Shown here piece by piece: positions 1-11,334 of a stretch of 47,628 nucleotides of DNA. Both the position numbers and the translations under genes were made by a program. This DNA comes from Girardia tigrina (taxonomy: Eukaryota > Platyhelminthes > Tricladida > Dugesiidae): assembly GCA_001938485.1 (NCBI GenBank), contig MQRK01224637.1, positions 10,413 through 58,040 on the forward strand, in the 5' to 3' direction. The notes under the pieces are model-generated. The model was given only the letters and a program-made list of their open reading frames with translations, searched no databases and had not been told where the DNA came from. The number at the start of each line of letters is the position of its first letter. Position 1 is the stretch's first letter.

Positions 1-700
1 CTACATAATTACTCAATATTATGACATCATTGCCTAACCATTGACCTACTTTTTGCATTGTGCACAATCCGTTTTCTGAAATCCGCATTTCATACTTGTA
101 CACCTAATATATATGAAACCCATGTGATATATGTATGTTATTTACCATCAAACAATACCTCATGAATCGCCCAATCTACCTCATCAACAATCACAAGTAC
201 CTTGGTTACCGTAACCAAGATACATAACCTTTTATTTTACTTGTAAAAACTACATGTATAAAACTCCTATTCTACTTAAATGGTTCATTGACATTATACA
301 TAACACCTGCATATACACAAATCATCTAATGTACCTGGGCCTAGGCATCAACCATCAAAAGTACCTAGATTACCGTAACCATGATACATTACCTTTTAAT
401 ATTATATATAAAAACAATCGAAAACACCATAGAAATCATCACCGTTATCTTTAAAACCATGAAAAATACCTTAAAAATCATCGAAAACATGTAAAAACCA
501 CCAAAATTACAGAAAAAAGTGCAAAAATCAATACTGTGTGTGTGGTTTTGAATCCCAAACAATGTTCTTCAATATAAGTTATACAAAACCAAAAATTATT
601 CTTCAAAATAAAATTCCTAATTTTAAAAAGTCTTTATACACTTCATTGATCGAAGGGGATTGTGTAAGGTGGTGCTAAATCTGGACAATACCTTCTAAAA
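1..700. repeat. Degenerate direct repeat in simple-sequence DNA
   Basis: No gene is seen. Two related blocks lie about 164 bases apart: the one around 191-232 and the one around 355-396 both read roughly AAGTACC..GGTTACCGTAACC followed by GATACAT.ACCTTTTA. Each contains the short dyad GTTACCGTAAC or its variant. The rest, including many ATC/ACC-rich short words at 420-540, looks like decayed tandem sequence. The 66-codon frame across the second block is a by-product of that composition and I do not call it a gene. Confidence 0.45.
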
Positions 701-716
701 ACATAGAATTTCCAAT

Positions 717-722
717 TTTATT
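717..722 (-). promoter_or_regulatory. Poly(A) signal AATAAA of the RGK-like gene
   Basis: On the minus strand AATAAA begins 37 bases after the stop codon of the terminal GTPase exon (stop at 759-761). Position and sequence fit a canonical cleavage and polyadenylation signal. In DNA this AT-rich the hexamer is common by chance, so support comes mainly from the exon beside it. Confidence 0.5.
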
Positions 723-758
723 GTTGAAACGAATAGCGTATTCAACAACAGAAATTTT

Positions 759-974
759 TTACTCAATCAGGTTGCTTGCTGTAAGGTTTGCGTCTACAGC
801 ACCAGATTTATCTAAAGTTCTACCGAACGGAATTAATAATTTTCTTTTCAAATTGATTTTGCTTTGTAGTAAATCAAGAAAATTGAGTGTTTGAGATCTA
901 ACACTTGTTTCAATCAAAATTATTCGACAGATGAACTTCTGATAACACGATTCGCTTCCAAAAACGGTTACCAA
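759..974 (-). CDS. RGK-like small GTPase, terminal exon (G5 motif and C-terminus)
   Basis: This exon would supply strand beta-6, the G5 loop and the last helix of a Ras-superfamily G domain, then a short tail. Seen in the sequence: IETSV, the G5 motif that in RGK proteins normally follows CKF, then a leucine-rich helix (LNFLDLLQSKINLKRK) matching the family's final helix that usually ends QIRLK, then about 27 tail residues and a TAA at 759-761. The proposed acceptor is AAATCAG before TTG at 974, phase 0; it places Gly-6 and Cys-16 close to the spacing seen after the RE of NKxDLxRSRE in vertebrate RGK proteins. Another AG, before AAG at about 938, would give too short a link. RGK proteins bind and inhibit voltage-gated calcium channel beta subunits and affect the cytoskeleton; that role is family knowledge only. 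The helix is divergent (no HNV), so this is the weakest of the three exons. Confidence 0.6.
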   Translation of the reverse strand: MVTVFGSESCYQKFICRIILIETSVRSQTLNFLDLLQSKINLKRKLLIPFGRTLDKSGAVDANLTASNLIE

Positions 975-3007
975 CTGATTTATATACAATCGGTGGTAAA
1001 TTCCGAATGATGTTGATCTTTTTTGGTTTATTGAGGACAAGCCGGTAAAAATTAAACCACTTGAACAAGTTTAGTTTGCAGTTCCACCGAACCTTTCTTT
1101 TCATTTCGCAATTTACCTTGACAGCTACTTTGCCAATGTAATTCTTTCTCAAATAATATTGCAACAATTAAAACTATAAAATATATAAATTTTATTTATT
1201 GCCACATTGTTATTACCACGAAAAAAGATAATGCCAGTCGCCATTGAACATAAATAAATGCCCTGGATGAACATACACCACAAAAATAAATAAAAAAACG
1301 TTATTTTAACATGGCACATGAAACGTTTCTTCAACCTAATATTTCTATAATTTATTTATTTTGTCAGTAAATAAATTTATAATTTTTAACAGATTTTCCT
1401 TATTTATAATTTCTTTAATAAAACTGAACAAAATAATTATGTATTTTATCAATTTGCCTTAAACCCTTTCAGATTTTTAGTAATTATTTTTATTTCACGT
1501 ACTCCACATAATTATTAATTAATCACTTTATTTAAAAAAAATATTTTCGATTTTATTTTTTAACTGTCATCTTCATATAAATTATAATTATTAATAAATT
1601 TTATTATAATAATTGTAATCAAAGATTTTATTAATAATAAAATATTTTTTTAAGAATAATATTTTTTCTTAAATAATTTTAAATTTGCATCAAAAACAAA
1701 TCAAACTGAAACTTTAATTACTTTTACGAGTGCATCAAGTTGTTTGATAAATAAAATTTGATTGTTGTTTTATTATAAACAAATAAATATTTAAAAAGTT
1801 CAAATAATATTTAAGAAAAAAAAAGATATTTTTTGTTTGAAATTATTGTTGATCAATGTAATTACAAAGGCTTGTTTTTAATTTTTTATAAGGTTTGAAA
1901 CCTCAAAGAAATTAGGGCTGACAATCTAGGTCAATTTTATGGTCCCGGGATTACTCGAATTTCTATTGTGTAATCCTTAGATCCTATGTTTTCCTGGGAT
2001 TGGTACCTTTTCGTATGGCTTTCGTTTCGTATAGGAGTTTAGACTATCAGACACCCACTAATCAAACTACCGCTTTTCGTTAAGACGAATAACACTTATT
2101 CAGTAATAAATTTAAGTAAAAAACATTTATTTTAAATACAACACCATAAAATAAATAAATAACATTTATTCAACTTAACATTTAATTTACAAACACATAC
2201 AGTGAAAGCAACGCAATATCAACATTTTGCACTGGCTGGTATCATGACATAATGTACAAAGATTTTTGTAGAAATATATCATAAAGTATGAATATTAAGT
2301 ATTTTGAAATGTTCTGTCTGATAAGGTCCTCTCAAGTTTCAACCCCATTGAAAGTGTTTTTTTGAAACATATATGACTACTACTACTTCTTTCTATTGTG
2401 TTTCTATGTGCACGTTTCTCATAATTAATTTCACTAAATCATGCTACAAAAGCATGTATAAATTCGGTTATGGATTTTTTGGAATATACAGTTTCAGATA
2501 GAAAATATAAGGTATCTTTGAAAAACAGGGGATTTTGATTAAATCATAAATTCCGCTTGGAAAGACAATGCCAAAATGATGAGGATATTTCTAAAATCCA
2601 TACGTAAAACGTTTTGTTTTCTAACAATATTGGGCAGATGGTAGGAAGGCAATGCCTTTGGTAATCCATAAAGGAAAGGATCGAAGTCCTATTTATAAAC
2701 AAAATCGTATCTTGGTTACTACTCAATCAAAATCCTGAGTTAACCAAGAATTAATTATAAAGTGGATCGACCATATTTTTCCATTGATTGATTAAAGCAA
2801 CGGTAAGTGTATTATTTGGGATTCGTGTCGAGTTCATTTAGGTCTACAAGCAAAAGATTTCAACGTAACATTAAAGGTCCTCTCATCATTTCAACGTAAC
2901 AAATCATTTCAGATAACATAGAAAATTTAATCGGTGTATAATTATTCAACAAAACAGTAAGATTGTATTAAAGAGATGAACAAGTTATTGTGCTTATTAA
3001 GAATATT
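975..3007. other. AT-rich start of the 7.2 kb RGK intron, no gene
   Basis: This holds no coding sequence I can support. At 1914-2000 there is a patch with TAGGGCTGACAATC and two TCCYGGGATT words, which resembles the ends of some hAT elements, but no partner end was found. Around 2540-2730 a 60-codon minus frame exists without recognisable content. Confidence 0.4.
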
Positions 3008-3198
3008 AATTGAGTTTCCTTTATATTTATTATTATCACAATTTGAATTGCCACTAGAACAATTCTCCGTAAAACTTGCGTAGCTCGTCATCGCTCTTGA
3101 TTGATAATCTTTAATAATATTCTTTAACGTCTTATTATTCAAACAAATTTAAAATACAATTTAATCAATACAAAAATAATTTATACTTTAAATTATAA
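3008..3198. repeat. Interspersed repeat, copy A
   Basis: The 191 bases here match 47438-47628 with 8 differences by eye (about 96%), same orientation, 44430 bases apart, without gaps. On the minus strand both copies read an open frame starting NKTLKNIIKDYQSR and continuing TENC; five residues differ in the first 45 or so, so nearly all changes alter the protein, which argues against a constrained gene. The copy is followed by AT-rich DNA and, at 3371-3391, by CTTCCATCTGGGTGGGAGAA, a word that recurs in similar form at about 9462-9481. Confidence 0.75.
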
Positions 3199-4232
3199 TT
3201 TAATTATTACAAAAATTATTTATAATTGAAATTTAAAATAATTTTTATTTATTTTAAGAAATTATTATTAAAATATTATTTATGAAATATTAGTTTAATT
3301 TTAAAGTGATTATTTAACTTTTAATAATTGATTAAACAACTCGACGTTTTAAAATATTTAAGATATCAATCTTCCATCTGGGTGGGAGAAATACAATCCT
3401 AAAACAACACACAATAAACACCATTCAAAAATATTCATCACAATGCTGAAAGTAAAAAAGTAAAAATTATCTTTAAGACATTATTATGGCAGTACTTAAA
3501 AATCCTAAACATCATTTTATAAAACTAATTATTGAAAAGATATTTATATTTAATTTTTAATTAATTTTATTTCTTGATTACAAACAAGATGTCCGATCAA
3601 CCCTGAGTTGTCCATGTCGTGGTTTCTTCTGACTGATCTCTTTTACCTCTGGAAAATTTCGATGATTATAATAGTTCTAAAAATCTTTTCTCTAAAAGGC
3701 CAAATAAGAAAGTTCTCAACCAAAAATCCAACATTTCATGGCAGGAAATATCAAATAATGTTATGAAATCAAATTTATTTCAATATCAAGCTTCCCGAAC
3801 GAAATCAAGGAAATTACCTTTAAATTTGGATTTATTTTTTGTGAGAGTATCGTCGCTTTGTGTCTCACAGTGAACTTAAATATCAAAAAAGACGTTAAAA
3901 AATAAATATCATGGTAAATGTTTTTAAAGGGGTTTTCGTATGTCAAATTATTTCAGATAATCGAATAAAGCTTATTGACCTCTTCTTTTCGATGTCAACG
4001 ACTGAAGGCTCAACTATGAATAGTCCCAAGCTTCATTCAAATGATGTAGATAATAAGAAAGATAATCTATTTGAGAGTTCTCATAAAACCCTTGATGAAT
4101 GTTGACGTCGAAATTTTGTGTAAGTTACATGAAGTAGTGTTGTTGAGAGAGAAAATATATTTTTTTATTCAACAATATAAATGTTTTTAGACGGCTCAAA
4201 AATATGTTAAAGAATCATTTTAAATAAATGGT
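3199..4232. other. Intron sequence, no gene recognised
   Basis: AT-rich DNA. A 64-codon plus frame at 3911-4105 has a natural-looking end (residues NNPKLHSNDVDNKKDN approximate the middle part) but no recognisable domain and no splice context I trust. Confidence 0.35.
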
Positions 4233-4523
4233 TCACGTAATCCGAGATTGAAACAGGGCATTATCGCCCTGAACAATAGTAGAAATCAATGTCTTGATTT
4301 TATTGTATAAATTCGATTTTCTCCCTTTCTTTTTAATAATTTCTTCGTTTGACAAATCAGAAATTATTTTATTAGATAAGGTTCTAATAGTACTCGACAA
4401 TGTAAGGTTCTAAATCGACAACAACTCTGAAATAGTTTTATCAGTACAACCATTATTTAGTTGTTCCCGAATTATTCTTAATATGCCATTTGTCATGAGA
4501 ATTATTGGTTTTCTGCGAGCCAT
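4233..4523 (-). pseudogene. Helix-turn-helix transposase remnant, Tc1/mariner-type N-terminus
   Basis: A 97-codon minus frame starts at ATG 4523 and carries one internal stop, TAG at 4410-4412. The first part has a small helix-turn-helix look: MARRKPI, then a helix with REQLNNG, then CTDKTISELLSI. After the stop comes a recognition-helix-like stretch, then KKKGRKSNLYNKIKTL and STIVQGDNALFQ, which matches the layout of Tc1/mariner DNA-binding regions, where a basic GRxxKL linker is followed by a second helix-turn-helix ending in a D-N-x-L-T-Q motif. No DDE catalytic part was seen on the low-coordinate side, so this looks like the first quarter of a dead transposase. It could instead be a domesticated DNA-binding exon, but the stop argues against that. 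Confidence 0.5.
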
Positions 4524-7500
4524 AACTGTGGAATTTAAACTTTCTATGTGATATACTTATTTAGAATTTGAATTAATTACAAATTGTAAATCAATCAGAT
4601 CAAACAAGCAACCAAAACAAATAAAAATACCTTTTATACTTTTTTTTCTTTCCAGAATTTCTTTTCAGATGTATTTATATCTCATGTTTTGAAGATGTGA
4701 ATTTATTTTGAATAAAAAGATTTATATTGTTGAATAAAAAATATATATTATGGATAAAAAAAATTATATTTTGGAATAACACTGTAATTAATATAATTTT
4801 GCCAAATTTACGGGAATTTGTATTTGCATTAAATGGTTGTGGATTTTCGAGACGATATGATGAACTTTGTCCTACGAGGAAAATGATAAAACGGAAAGAA
4901 AAAAAAACATTCGAAGATTTATATTGAATTAAATGGAGTTTCAATTGCGCTCACTTTGCGAACACAAGGCAAAAAAATTTTATTTATAATTAAAAATATG
5001 AAATCAGAACAAATATTAAATCAAATTTTTATAATTTAAATACAAAATATTGATTGCCAACCATACATTAGGAAATATTTAAGTTAAATACCAGTATAAC
5101 GTTGCAAAACAAATCTTGAACCGGCAAATAAATCAAATATGCCAGAGACTATCGTCCAAAATTCGCGATTCTCAATTACAATTTTACAATTAAATTTTCT
5201 AGTTTATTTTATCAATATTATTTGATTTACAGGACCTGATCTTTAGGACGTAGTTTTTCCAGACTTTTTCCCATCAGTATTTCTCGAAATTAGATTTATA
5301 ATAAATCGTATTTTACCATTGAAAAATACCTACTGAGTTCTTCATAAACTAACCTTTTTCAAAAATTTATCTAAATCCTATATAAAGGAACGAATGTGTA
5401 ATAATTTCGTGCTGCTTTATATTCTGTTGATTTCATAAATATAAATGCTCAGTGTTGGGAACGATCATAAAATATAAAATTTTTGAATCTTATCAAATTA
5501 TTAAATAAACAATTACATTCCGTAAAATATTGTTATAAAAATGTTAAAATAATATTTTCAGAAATTTAATGTAAAAAAAATTAATTTAAGTAGGAAATAA
5601 AATAAATTTTACGGTAGGGTTATTAAAAGATTTATGTAAAGATTTATTATAAAGTAAAAAAAGTTAATTTCAAATTTGATGAAAATATTTATTTGAAATA
5701 AAATAAAAAGTAATATAAGTTTGATATTTTATTTGCGAAATAAAAGTAAACTAAACCATTTTGGTAACTTAAATCAAAGTAACTTAAAAATGTGGTTATA
5801 ATTTTTTTGGAAAATGTAATTATAATTTTTGGAAATTAAAATTGGAATTAAAAAATAATTGTAAATCCATTAACTCGACTTAAATAAAAAATGCGATTTT
5901 AATTTTTTTTCGGAAAATGTAATTGAGAAACAGGTAAATTTAAATGTACCATAAAATTGAAAAATTAATAAAAGACGCAACAAAATCTTTGTGACAAAAT
6001 TTTAATTTACTATAATTTTTTATTAAAGAAAAATAGAATTTTAATTTGTAAAAAAATATACTAACGATATTTTTATTTATATCTATTTTTATTTATATTG
6101 GTTGTGTAAAAGAGAAAGTACAAAAGTTCCTCAAAAATATTTGTTTAAAAAATTCAAATTGTTATAGAAATAAATTTTTGTGTTCATGATAATGTCTTTT
6201 GATCGAGAACCCAATACTCAGTAAATAATCATGCAATTAGTAATCATTTGAAAATTATTCATTAAATGTTCTCTAAGAATATAAATAAACTTTATATATA
6301 ACTCAATATCAAATATGTATGTTAAAGATATAATGTTGACACTAAAAATGTTGAGATTGATGGTTGTTAGACATTGATATTTCAGACTTAGTTCAGCAGA
6401 ACAATCTTCTCTTCGACTACCAGATTATAAAAAAACTTGGTAGTAACATTGAGTGACTGTGGTTAACTATCGCCTGATTAACTGTCATCAATATTTCAAG
6501 CATCATTTGGTAGTTCAAAAATGTCATAACATTTAAAAGAACACCCTCTCATTTTCCAAAGCCAGATCATCAAAATTCTTATCAGCACCCTGAGTACTTT
6601 TATTTTAACTATCAATGATCGACTGTCAGCAATATATTTCTACTTATCTCTTATGTATATCAACACTCAATTAAACTAAAACGACACTTAAATCTCAGGA
6701 AAATTTTACTTTTTAAAATTCAGTACCAGAAACAACTGAATAAATCAACAATTCTAACGAATTTATAGTAATTTGTTTCACAAAAAAATACAATAAGTTC
6801 AAAATCACAGAACAATAAAATCATATCAATAATAAGTATTTCAATCATTTAATCTTTATGATCATATTTTCATTTCAGATCCACAACGACAAAATGTAAA
6901 ATCAATTAATCTTATTAATTAATTCATATTATAAGTATGATATGATGTCTATTAATTACATGATCGTTGCTTCTTTAAATAAGCCACAGAATTGATGTTA
7001 ATTTTTGTCTAAATATTGTAGGTTATCCATCGAGATGAATAACTAAAACAAGTTATACATATATACGAGTATATAATATAGTATACTATCTTAGTGCATA
7101 TCGTGACCTGACGATGAGATTATTATTATCTCGAAACACGCCGTCTTATTTTTATCCCTTTTATATAGATTTTACTGTACAATGTTTATATTCTGACGAT
7201 AAAAACAATTATTTTTTGAACAACTTGGAAAGAACAAAGAAATTCAAAACAAAATGTATTTTGTCGGTGTGTGATTGTTTTGCATTGGTCAAATGTGTTA
7301 TTATGCTGAATATCACCAGTCTCAAACCGGTACAATTGAGAGAACACAACGTTCTCTCAGATTTCCTTTTGGTCAGGCATTTCAGTCAAATTTCATCGAT
7401 GAGATTTCAGATTGTTTTTGATTTGATGGGAAGGCTAAAATTGAGTTCGATGCATTGATTGTGAGGTGTTTCATCTCAAAGATTAGCTTTTTGTGTGCTG

Positions 7501-7692
7501 TTAGTTGTCATCTTTATCTTAAGTCTCCGTTACCTTGTAAAGTACGGAACGATAGAGAAAACATATCGTTTTCTCAAATGGAAATTGATAGCTGCCAATG
7601 GTTGGTTTGCGAGAATGAGATTGATTGCATTTAGTGCAATTTGCTTAATTTTAAGGAAAAGTGATAAAAATATTTTAATCCAATAATTTATT

Positions 7693-7694
<2 letters not shown>
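4524..7694. other. Intron sequence, no gene recognised
   Basis: Mostly AT-rich. The stretch 7085-7680 is less AT-rich and holds two open plus frames (7114-7458 and 7495-7686) with no recognisable motif. I could not place them in a transposon family either. On the minus strand at about 5086-5183 there is a short frame with FWTIVSGIFDLFAG that I also do not recognise. Confidence 0.35.

Positions 7695-7734
<40 letters not shown>
7695..7734. repeat. (AT)20 microsatellite
   Basis: Forty uninterrupted bases of alternating A and T, seen directly, inside the 7.2 kb GTPase intron about 430 bases from the middle exon. Confidence 0.95.
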
Positions 7735-7737
<3 letters not shown>

Positions 7738-8163
7738 AATACAATTTTATTCGAGCACTAAAAAGATCTGTTAATTGATTCATGTATTGTCATCAAAATG
7801 AGCACGTATGAAATGTTTCAGCTTAATTGAGCATTGGGAAGTGGATACGAAATCAATTACAAGATTTACACCAGACATACAGATAGATGAAGCTTATTTA
7901 AAATTATGTAATAATAAAATTTTAAAATCGAGTTCAAAGTTCTGATTGTAAAAATAATTTGCCAATATTTTTAGAAATTTTAATAATTATCTTAAATCCT
8001 TGAGAATTATCAGCCCAAGGAAAATTGAATGATCACAAAACATGACTGATTGATCATTTTTCCTTAGTGAACTTTATTCTAACGAACAATATTTATAATT
8101 TATTGTATTAATAATATAATTATTAGTCTTCAAATATAATTCTGAAATACCTTTAGACTTCAC

Positions 8164-8334
8164 TTCTCTGCTTCTCTCAAGATCCGCTTTATTTCCAACT
8201 AAATACACTGCTCTTGTCGTATCAACCTTTTTAAAAATATCATTGAGAATTTGTTTGGAATACTCGAAGGATGATAAATCATCAATGGAAAACAGAACTA
8301 TATAAGCATTCATTCTATCCAATAACTCTACTCT
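8164..8334 (-). CDS. RGK-like small GTPase, middle exon (G4 motif)
   Basis: This exon supplies the core after switch 2. It begins RVELLDRMNAYIVLFSIDD, matching beta-4 of RGK proteins (xAYVIVYSxxDRxSFE), continues SSFEYSKQILNDIF (helix 3) and RAVYLVGNKADLERSRE, where NKAD is the G4 guanine-specificity motif and the DLxRSRE ending is typical of the RGK branch rather than Ras or Rab. Acceptor: ATTTTTACAG before AGA at 8334. Donor: GAA|GTGAAG after 8164 keeps phase 0 with the terminal exon. A second possible donor, AAAG|GTATTT after 8151, adds VKSK plus one base, and keeps the conserved Val of SREV, but its phase fits no acceptor I found downstream. There is no stop or frameshift. The exon is 57 codons, phase 0 at both ends. 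Confidence 0.8.
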
Positions 8335-8761
8335 CTGTAAAAATAATAATTTTATTATTATTTGAAATTAAATTCATAAAATATTCTTTCACGCTTCTCT
8401 AATTAAATCTAAAAAAAGAACTTATGTGATTTTTTTCATAAATTAACAAAAAAATACAAAGCAATAATTTTCATTTTGCTTGAAACAAAAAAATTAGAAA
8501 GGCATTTTTTCTAAATGTATTTAGTTGTCTCTCGAAAATAATATATAATTCGACGCATTAATTACACATTACCGTTTTTTTATAGTTAAATTTCCCATTG
8601 ATTATTTCCCGTTTCATTTTCCTTTCTTCGTTCTCGGACAAACATAATATTTCATTTACATTTTGTAACCTATATTTTCTTTATGCTTTATTTATAAAAA
8701 GAATTTCTTTTTAATTTTAGAATTACTTTCAAGAGAATAATACACACTATTCAGGAAATAT

Positions 8762-10322
8762 ACATCGCCCTCGCAAAAGTATCCGAGCACTAATTGGTTG
8801 AACATAACAAAAGACAAAAAATCGAACAATTCACCGTGTTTTCTCATTAAAAATAGTTTTCCTTCAATACAGTATAGTTCATAGAGATCTTTTAAAAAAT
8901 ATAGGTCTAACTGAAACTAGCGTGGCATCAGGATTGGCTCCAATTTAAGTGATGATCTAAGAGTCCTTTGTGAGGAACACCTCAAAAACAGCAGACACAA
9001 TACGCTCATTCAAAACGAGTGGAAATGATTCTTCTCTACAGGGAATGGCCTTCCTCACTCTCTTTCCAGTATATTAAGAACATTTAGACAAGTCGCGTTT
9101 GAACTTTTATTACAATCACATTTAGAGTCATTATGACTCTTAGAAAGTCTTTCATCGTTTGTCATCATTCTAATTGGTTTTCTTATTTTTTATTTTTAAT
9201 CACGATTATTCGAACAATTTTTCTAAGTCATTTATTTAAATATATTACTTAATTAAAAATAATAAATTTTACCATTTCTCAATAAATCCCAAAATAATAA
9301 AAATGTTATCAAATTATTAAAAATGAATTTAATTAAAATTTTACCAAAAAAATATTAAACTTAATTTTAATTGTGAAATTAAAAATATGAACTTATAAAA
9401 TTTATTTTTTAATTATGTTCAAATAGTCAATCACTTTAAATTTAAATAAAAAAAACCAATTTCCATCTTGGTGGGAGAATCACCATTCTAAATTCAACAT
9501 ACTTAAATCAACATACAGTATCAATACATTTACACATTCAAACAATTTAAAATATTCCTCACACAGTAGAAGGACAAGTAACTTAAAGAGGCTAGTGAAG
9601 GGAAACAGAAATACTTTCGTCACCAAAACTACTTCTCTATTCGCCACACCTCCAATCTCCAAGTGGATCATAACGAGATATCTGCATGAAATTGGTCAAT
9701 ATGAATAAATTGCAAGAAAAGTGTGCTCAAGTCGTTTTGCCTGACATGTCACTTTTAATTTTATTTAAATTAGATGGTCGATTATGTTTTTGACGACAAA
9801 CAGAAGAGCGGTGTTACACTGACGGTCAAGTATGTTCAGATCACATTTATTTCAATAAACATTAGTGTACAGAATTTAAGTTTTATGACGTTTTTTTTCA
9901 CGTAACTATTGTAAAACACAGTGGATGGTCGATGATGGTGTGAGTTTGATTTACCCAAAAGCCAATTGGAACCACTGCTTTTGAATCCCGAAAGAGTCAA
10001 TAGCCAGGAATATTTCAAAATTTGGAGAATAGTGTCATTCCAATTTGACCCGAGGGGAATGCAACGATATTTTTTGTTGAGATTAAAGAAATTCCGTAAA
10101 TTCTATGAGTACCTCTAATCCCCGACGTCAACAAAATAGAGAAGATGTATGACGAGCTAGAGAAGCCAGTAGAAAAAAAAGAAAACTATCCCTATGACGC
10201 TCGTTTTTCTGAGGCATTATGTGCAAGAAGAGTGGACCTCAATCTCAAAAGAATTTATGCCCATTATTGTAAATATCATGTCTGAGAAAGTTTCTGAGAT
10301 TATAAAATATCACGCATATTGA
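8762..10322 (+). pseudogene. Decayed Tc1-like DNA transposon
   Basis: The left part starts at TA followed by CATCGCCCTCGCAAAAGTAT (8764-8783), a Tc1-style terminal sequence. Around 8929-9060 a frame gives GSNLSDDLRVLCEEHLKNSR, like the first paired-type helix-turn-helix. From about 9569 the transposase resumes: KTTSLFATPPISKW, ITRYLHEIGQY and IARKV give the second helix-turn-helix, SMMV at about 9930 is the remnant of GGSVMVWG, and the end EEWTSISKEFMPIIV plus SEKVSEIIK matches Tc1 C-termini, stopping at 10320-10322. Reading moves among all three frames with several stops, so it is long dead. About 400 bases of AT-rich sequence (9160-9560) split the two helix-turn-helix parts and carry the TTCCATCTTGGTGGGAGAAT word also seen near 3371, so a second repeat probably inserted here. 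The right TIR was not found. Confidence 0.7.
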
Positions 10323-10536
10323 ATTCATGAAAATAAGTTGTCATTTCATTGTTAAGCTTTCTGTTGCTTCATAGAAAATAGTTATTCAATACTTAAAAAA
10401 CGATAGTTGTATAATTTTAAAACGTTTGACGAATATTTTCCATTTAGTTTTTACATTACATAATTTTTAGAAATATTTCCATTTTTTCTTTCATCTTTTT
10501 AAATATTTTTTATCCAATGAACTTTTTAATAGATTA
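10323..10536. other. AT-rich spacer
   Basis: AT-rich sequence between the Tc1 fossil and the MULE fragment. No feature is visible; it may contain the unrecognised right end of the Tc1 element. Confidence 0.4.
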
Positions 10537-11334
10537 TTGGGCGTACTACAATTCATACTCAAATTTTACAAACTTCAGGCTAATTTTACAAAATTAGCGC
10601 TAATTTTGCAATTTTTACAAACATATTTTTTACAATTTTTTACGCTAAATGGAAATTACAATAAAAATGAAAATTTTAATCAAAAAAACTTAAATATACC
10701 TTCATGTATAGAATTTATTAAAAATATCAACGATAAAAGAATAAAGAAGAATAAAAATTGGTATGAGGGTGCACATATTTTTGCTCCGTCGACAAATAAT
10801 GCGTTGGAATCTTTTAATAACGTAATAAAAACGTTGTATTTCAAAGGAAGAACAATACATATGCTAGAGTTTATTGACACTGCTAATAATATTCTACAAA
10901 ATTACACAACTAAGAAAGCAGCATGTAATTTATTTTGTGAACTAACTGACATCAACCTTGATTATTATCAAAACATTAATTCAGCCCATCAATATCAAAT
11001 TTATAGTTTTTCGGCTTGTGAAAAAAAATTGGTGATAGAAACATAAACTATTCGAATTTTTTAATGCTAAAAGCATAAATGAACTTTAAAATCTCTATTT
11101 CAGGTATTTTTTGTGTTTACTTGGTCGGAATTAGCGTCCGTATACGATGTATTGTGCACTTGTTGTACTTTTGTGAAGCTTAAACAGTGTCAGCATGTCT
11201 GATACGTATTGCATTTGAAAAAGAAATTGAATTTTTTGATTGAACCGATAACCGAAAAGACAAAAAAAGGAAGACCTCAAATCATTCGTAATACGACGAA
11301 TTGGAAATATTTTGATACAAAAAATTTAAAATGA
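10537..11334 (+). pseudogene. MULE (Mutator-like) transposase fragment with SWIM zinc finger
   Basis: An open frame from 10537 to a TAA at 11044-11046 (169 codons, opening with TTG, so the N-terminus is missing) contains NWYEGAHIFAPSTNNALESF, matching the conserved WYEG...PSTNNALEsfN block of MULE transposases; the E of NALE is probably the third catalytic acid. The same reading frame reopens at 11101 and shows CTC followed by eight residues and CQH, a C-x-C-x8-C-x-H SWIM finger, then EPITEKTKKGRPQ, like the basic GRP tail of insect and nematode MULE proteins, ending TGA at 11332-11334. Between the two lies a stop-rich 54 bases that ends in CTCTATTTCAG, which looks like a splice acceptor, so part of the gap may be an intron; one further TGA follows the finger. 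The two upstream catalytic D residues lie in sequence not found here. A dead 3' fragment is the best reading. Confidence 0.72.

Noticed and set aside
1914-2000. hAT terminal sequence (TAGGGCTGACAATC with CCCGGGATT words)
   Set aside because: It resembles known hAT ends, but no inverted partner or 8-bp duplication could be found, so no element is called.
7114-7686. Two plus frames of 114 and 63 codons as a gene
   Set aside because: No conserved motif, no convincing start or splice context, and amino-acid order looks arbitrary. They lie inside the GTPase intron on the opposite strand.
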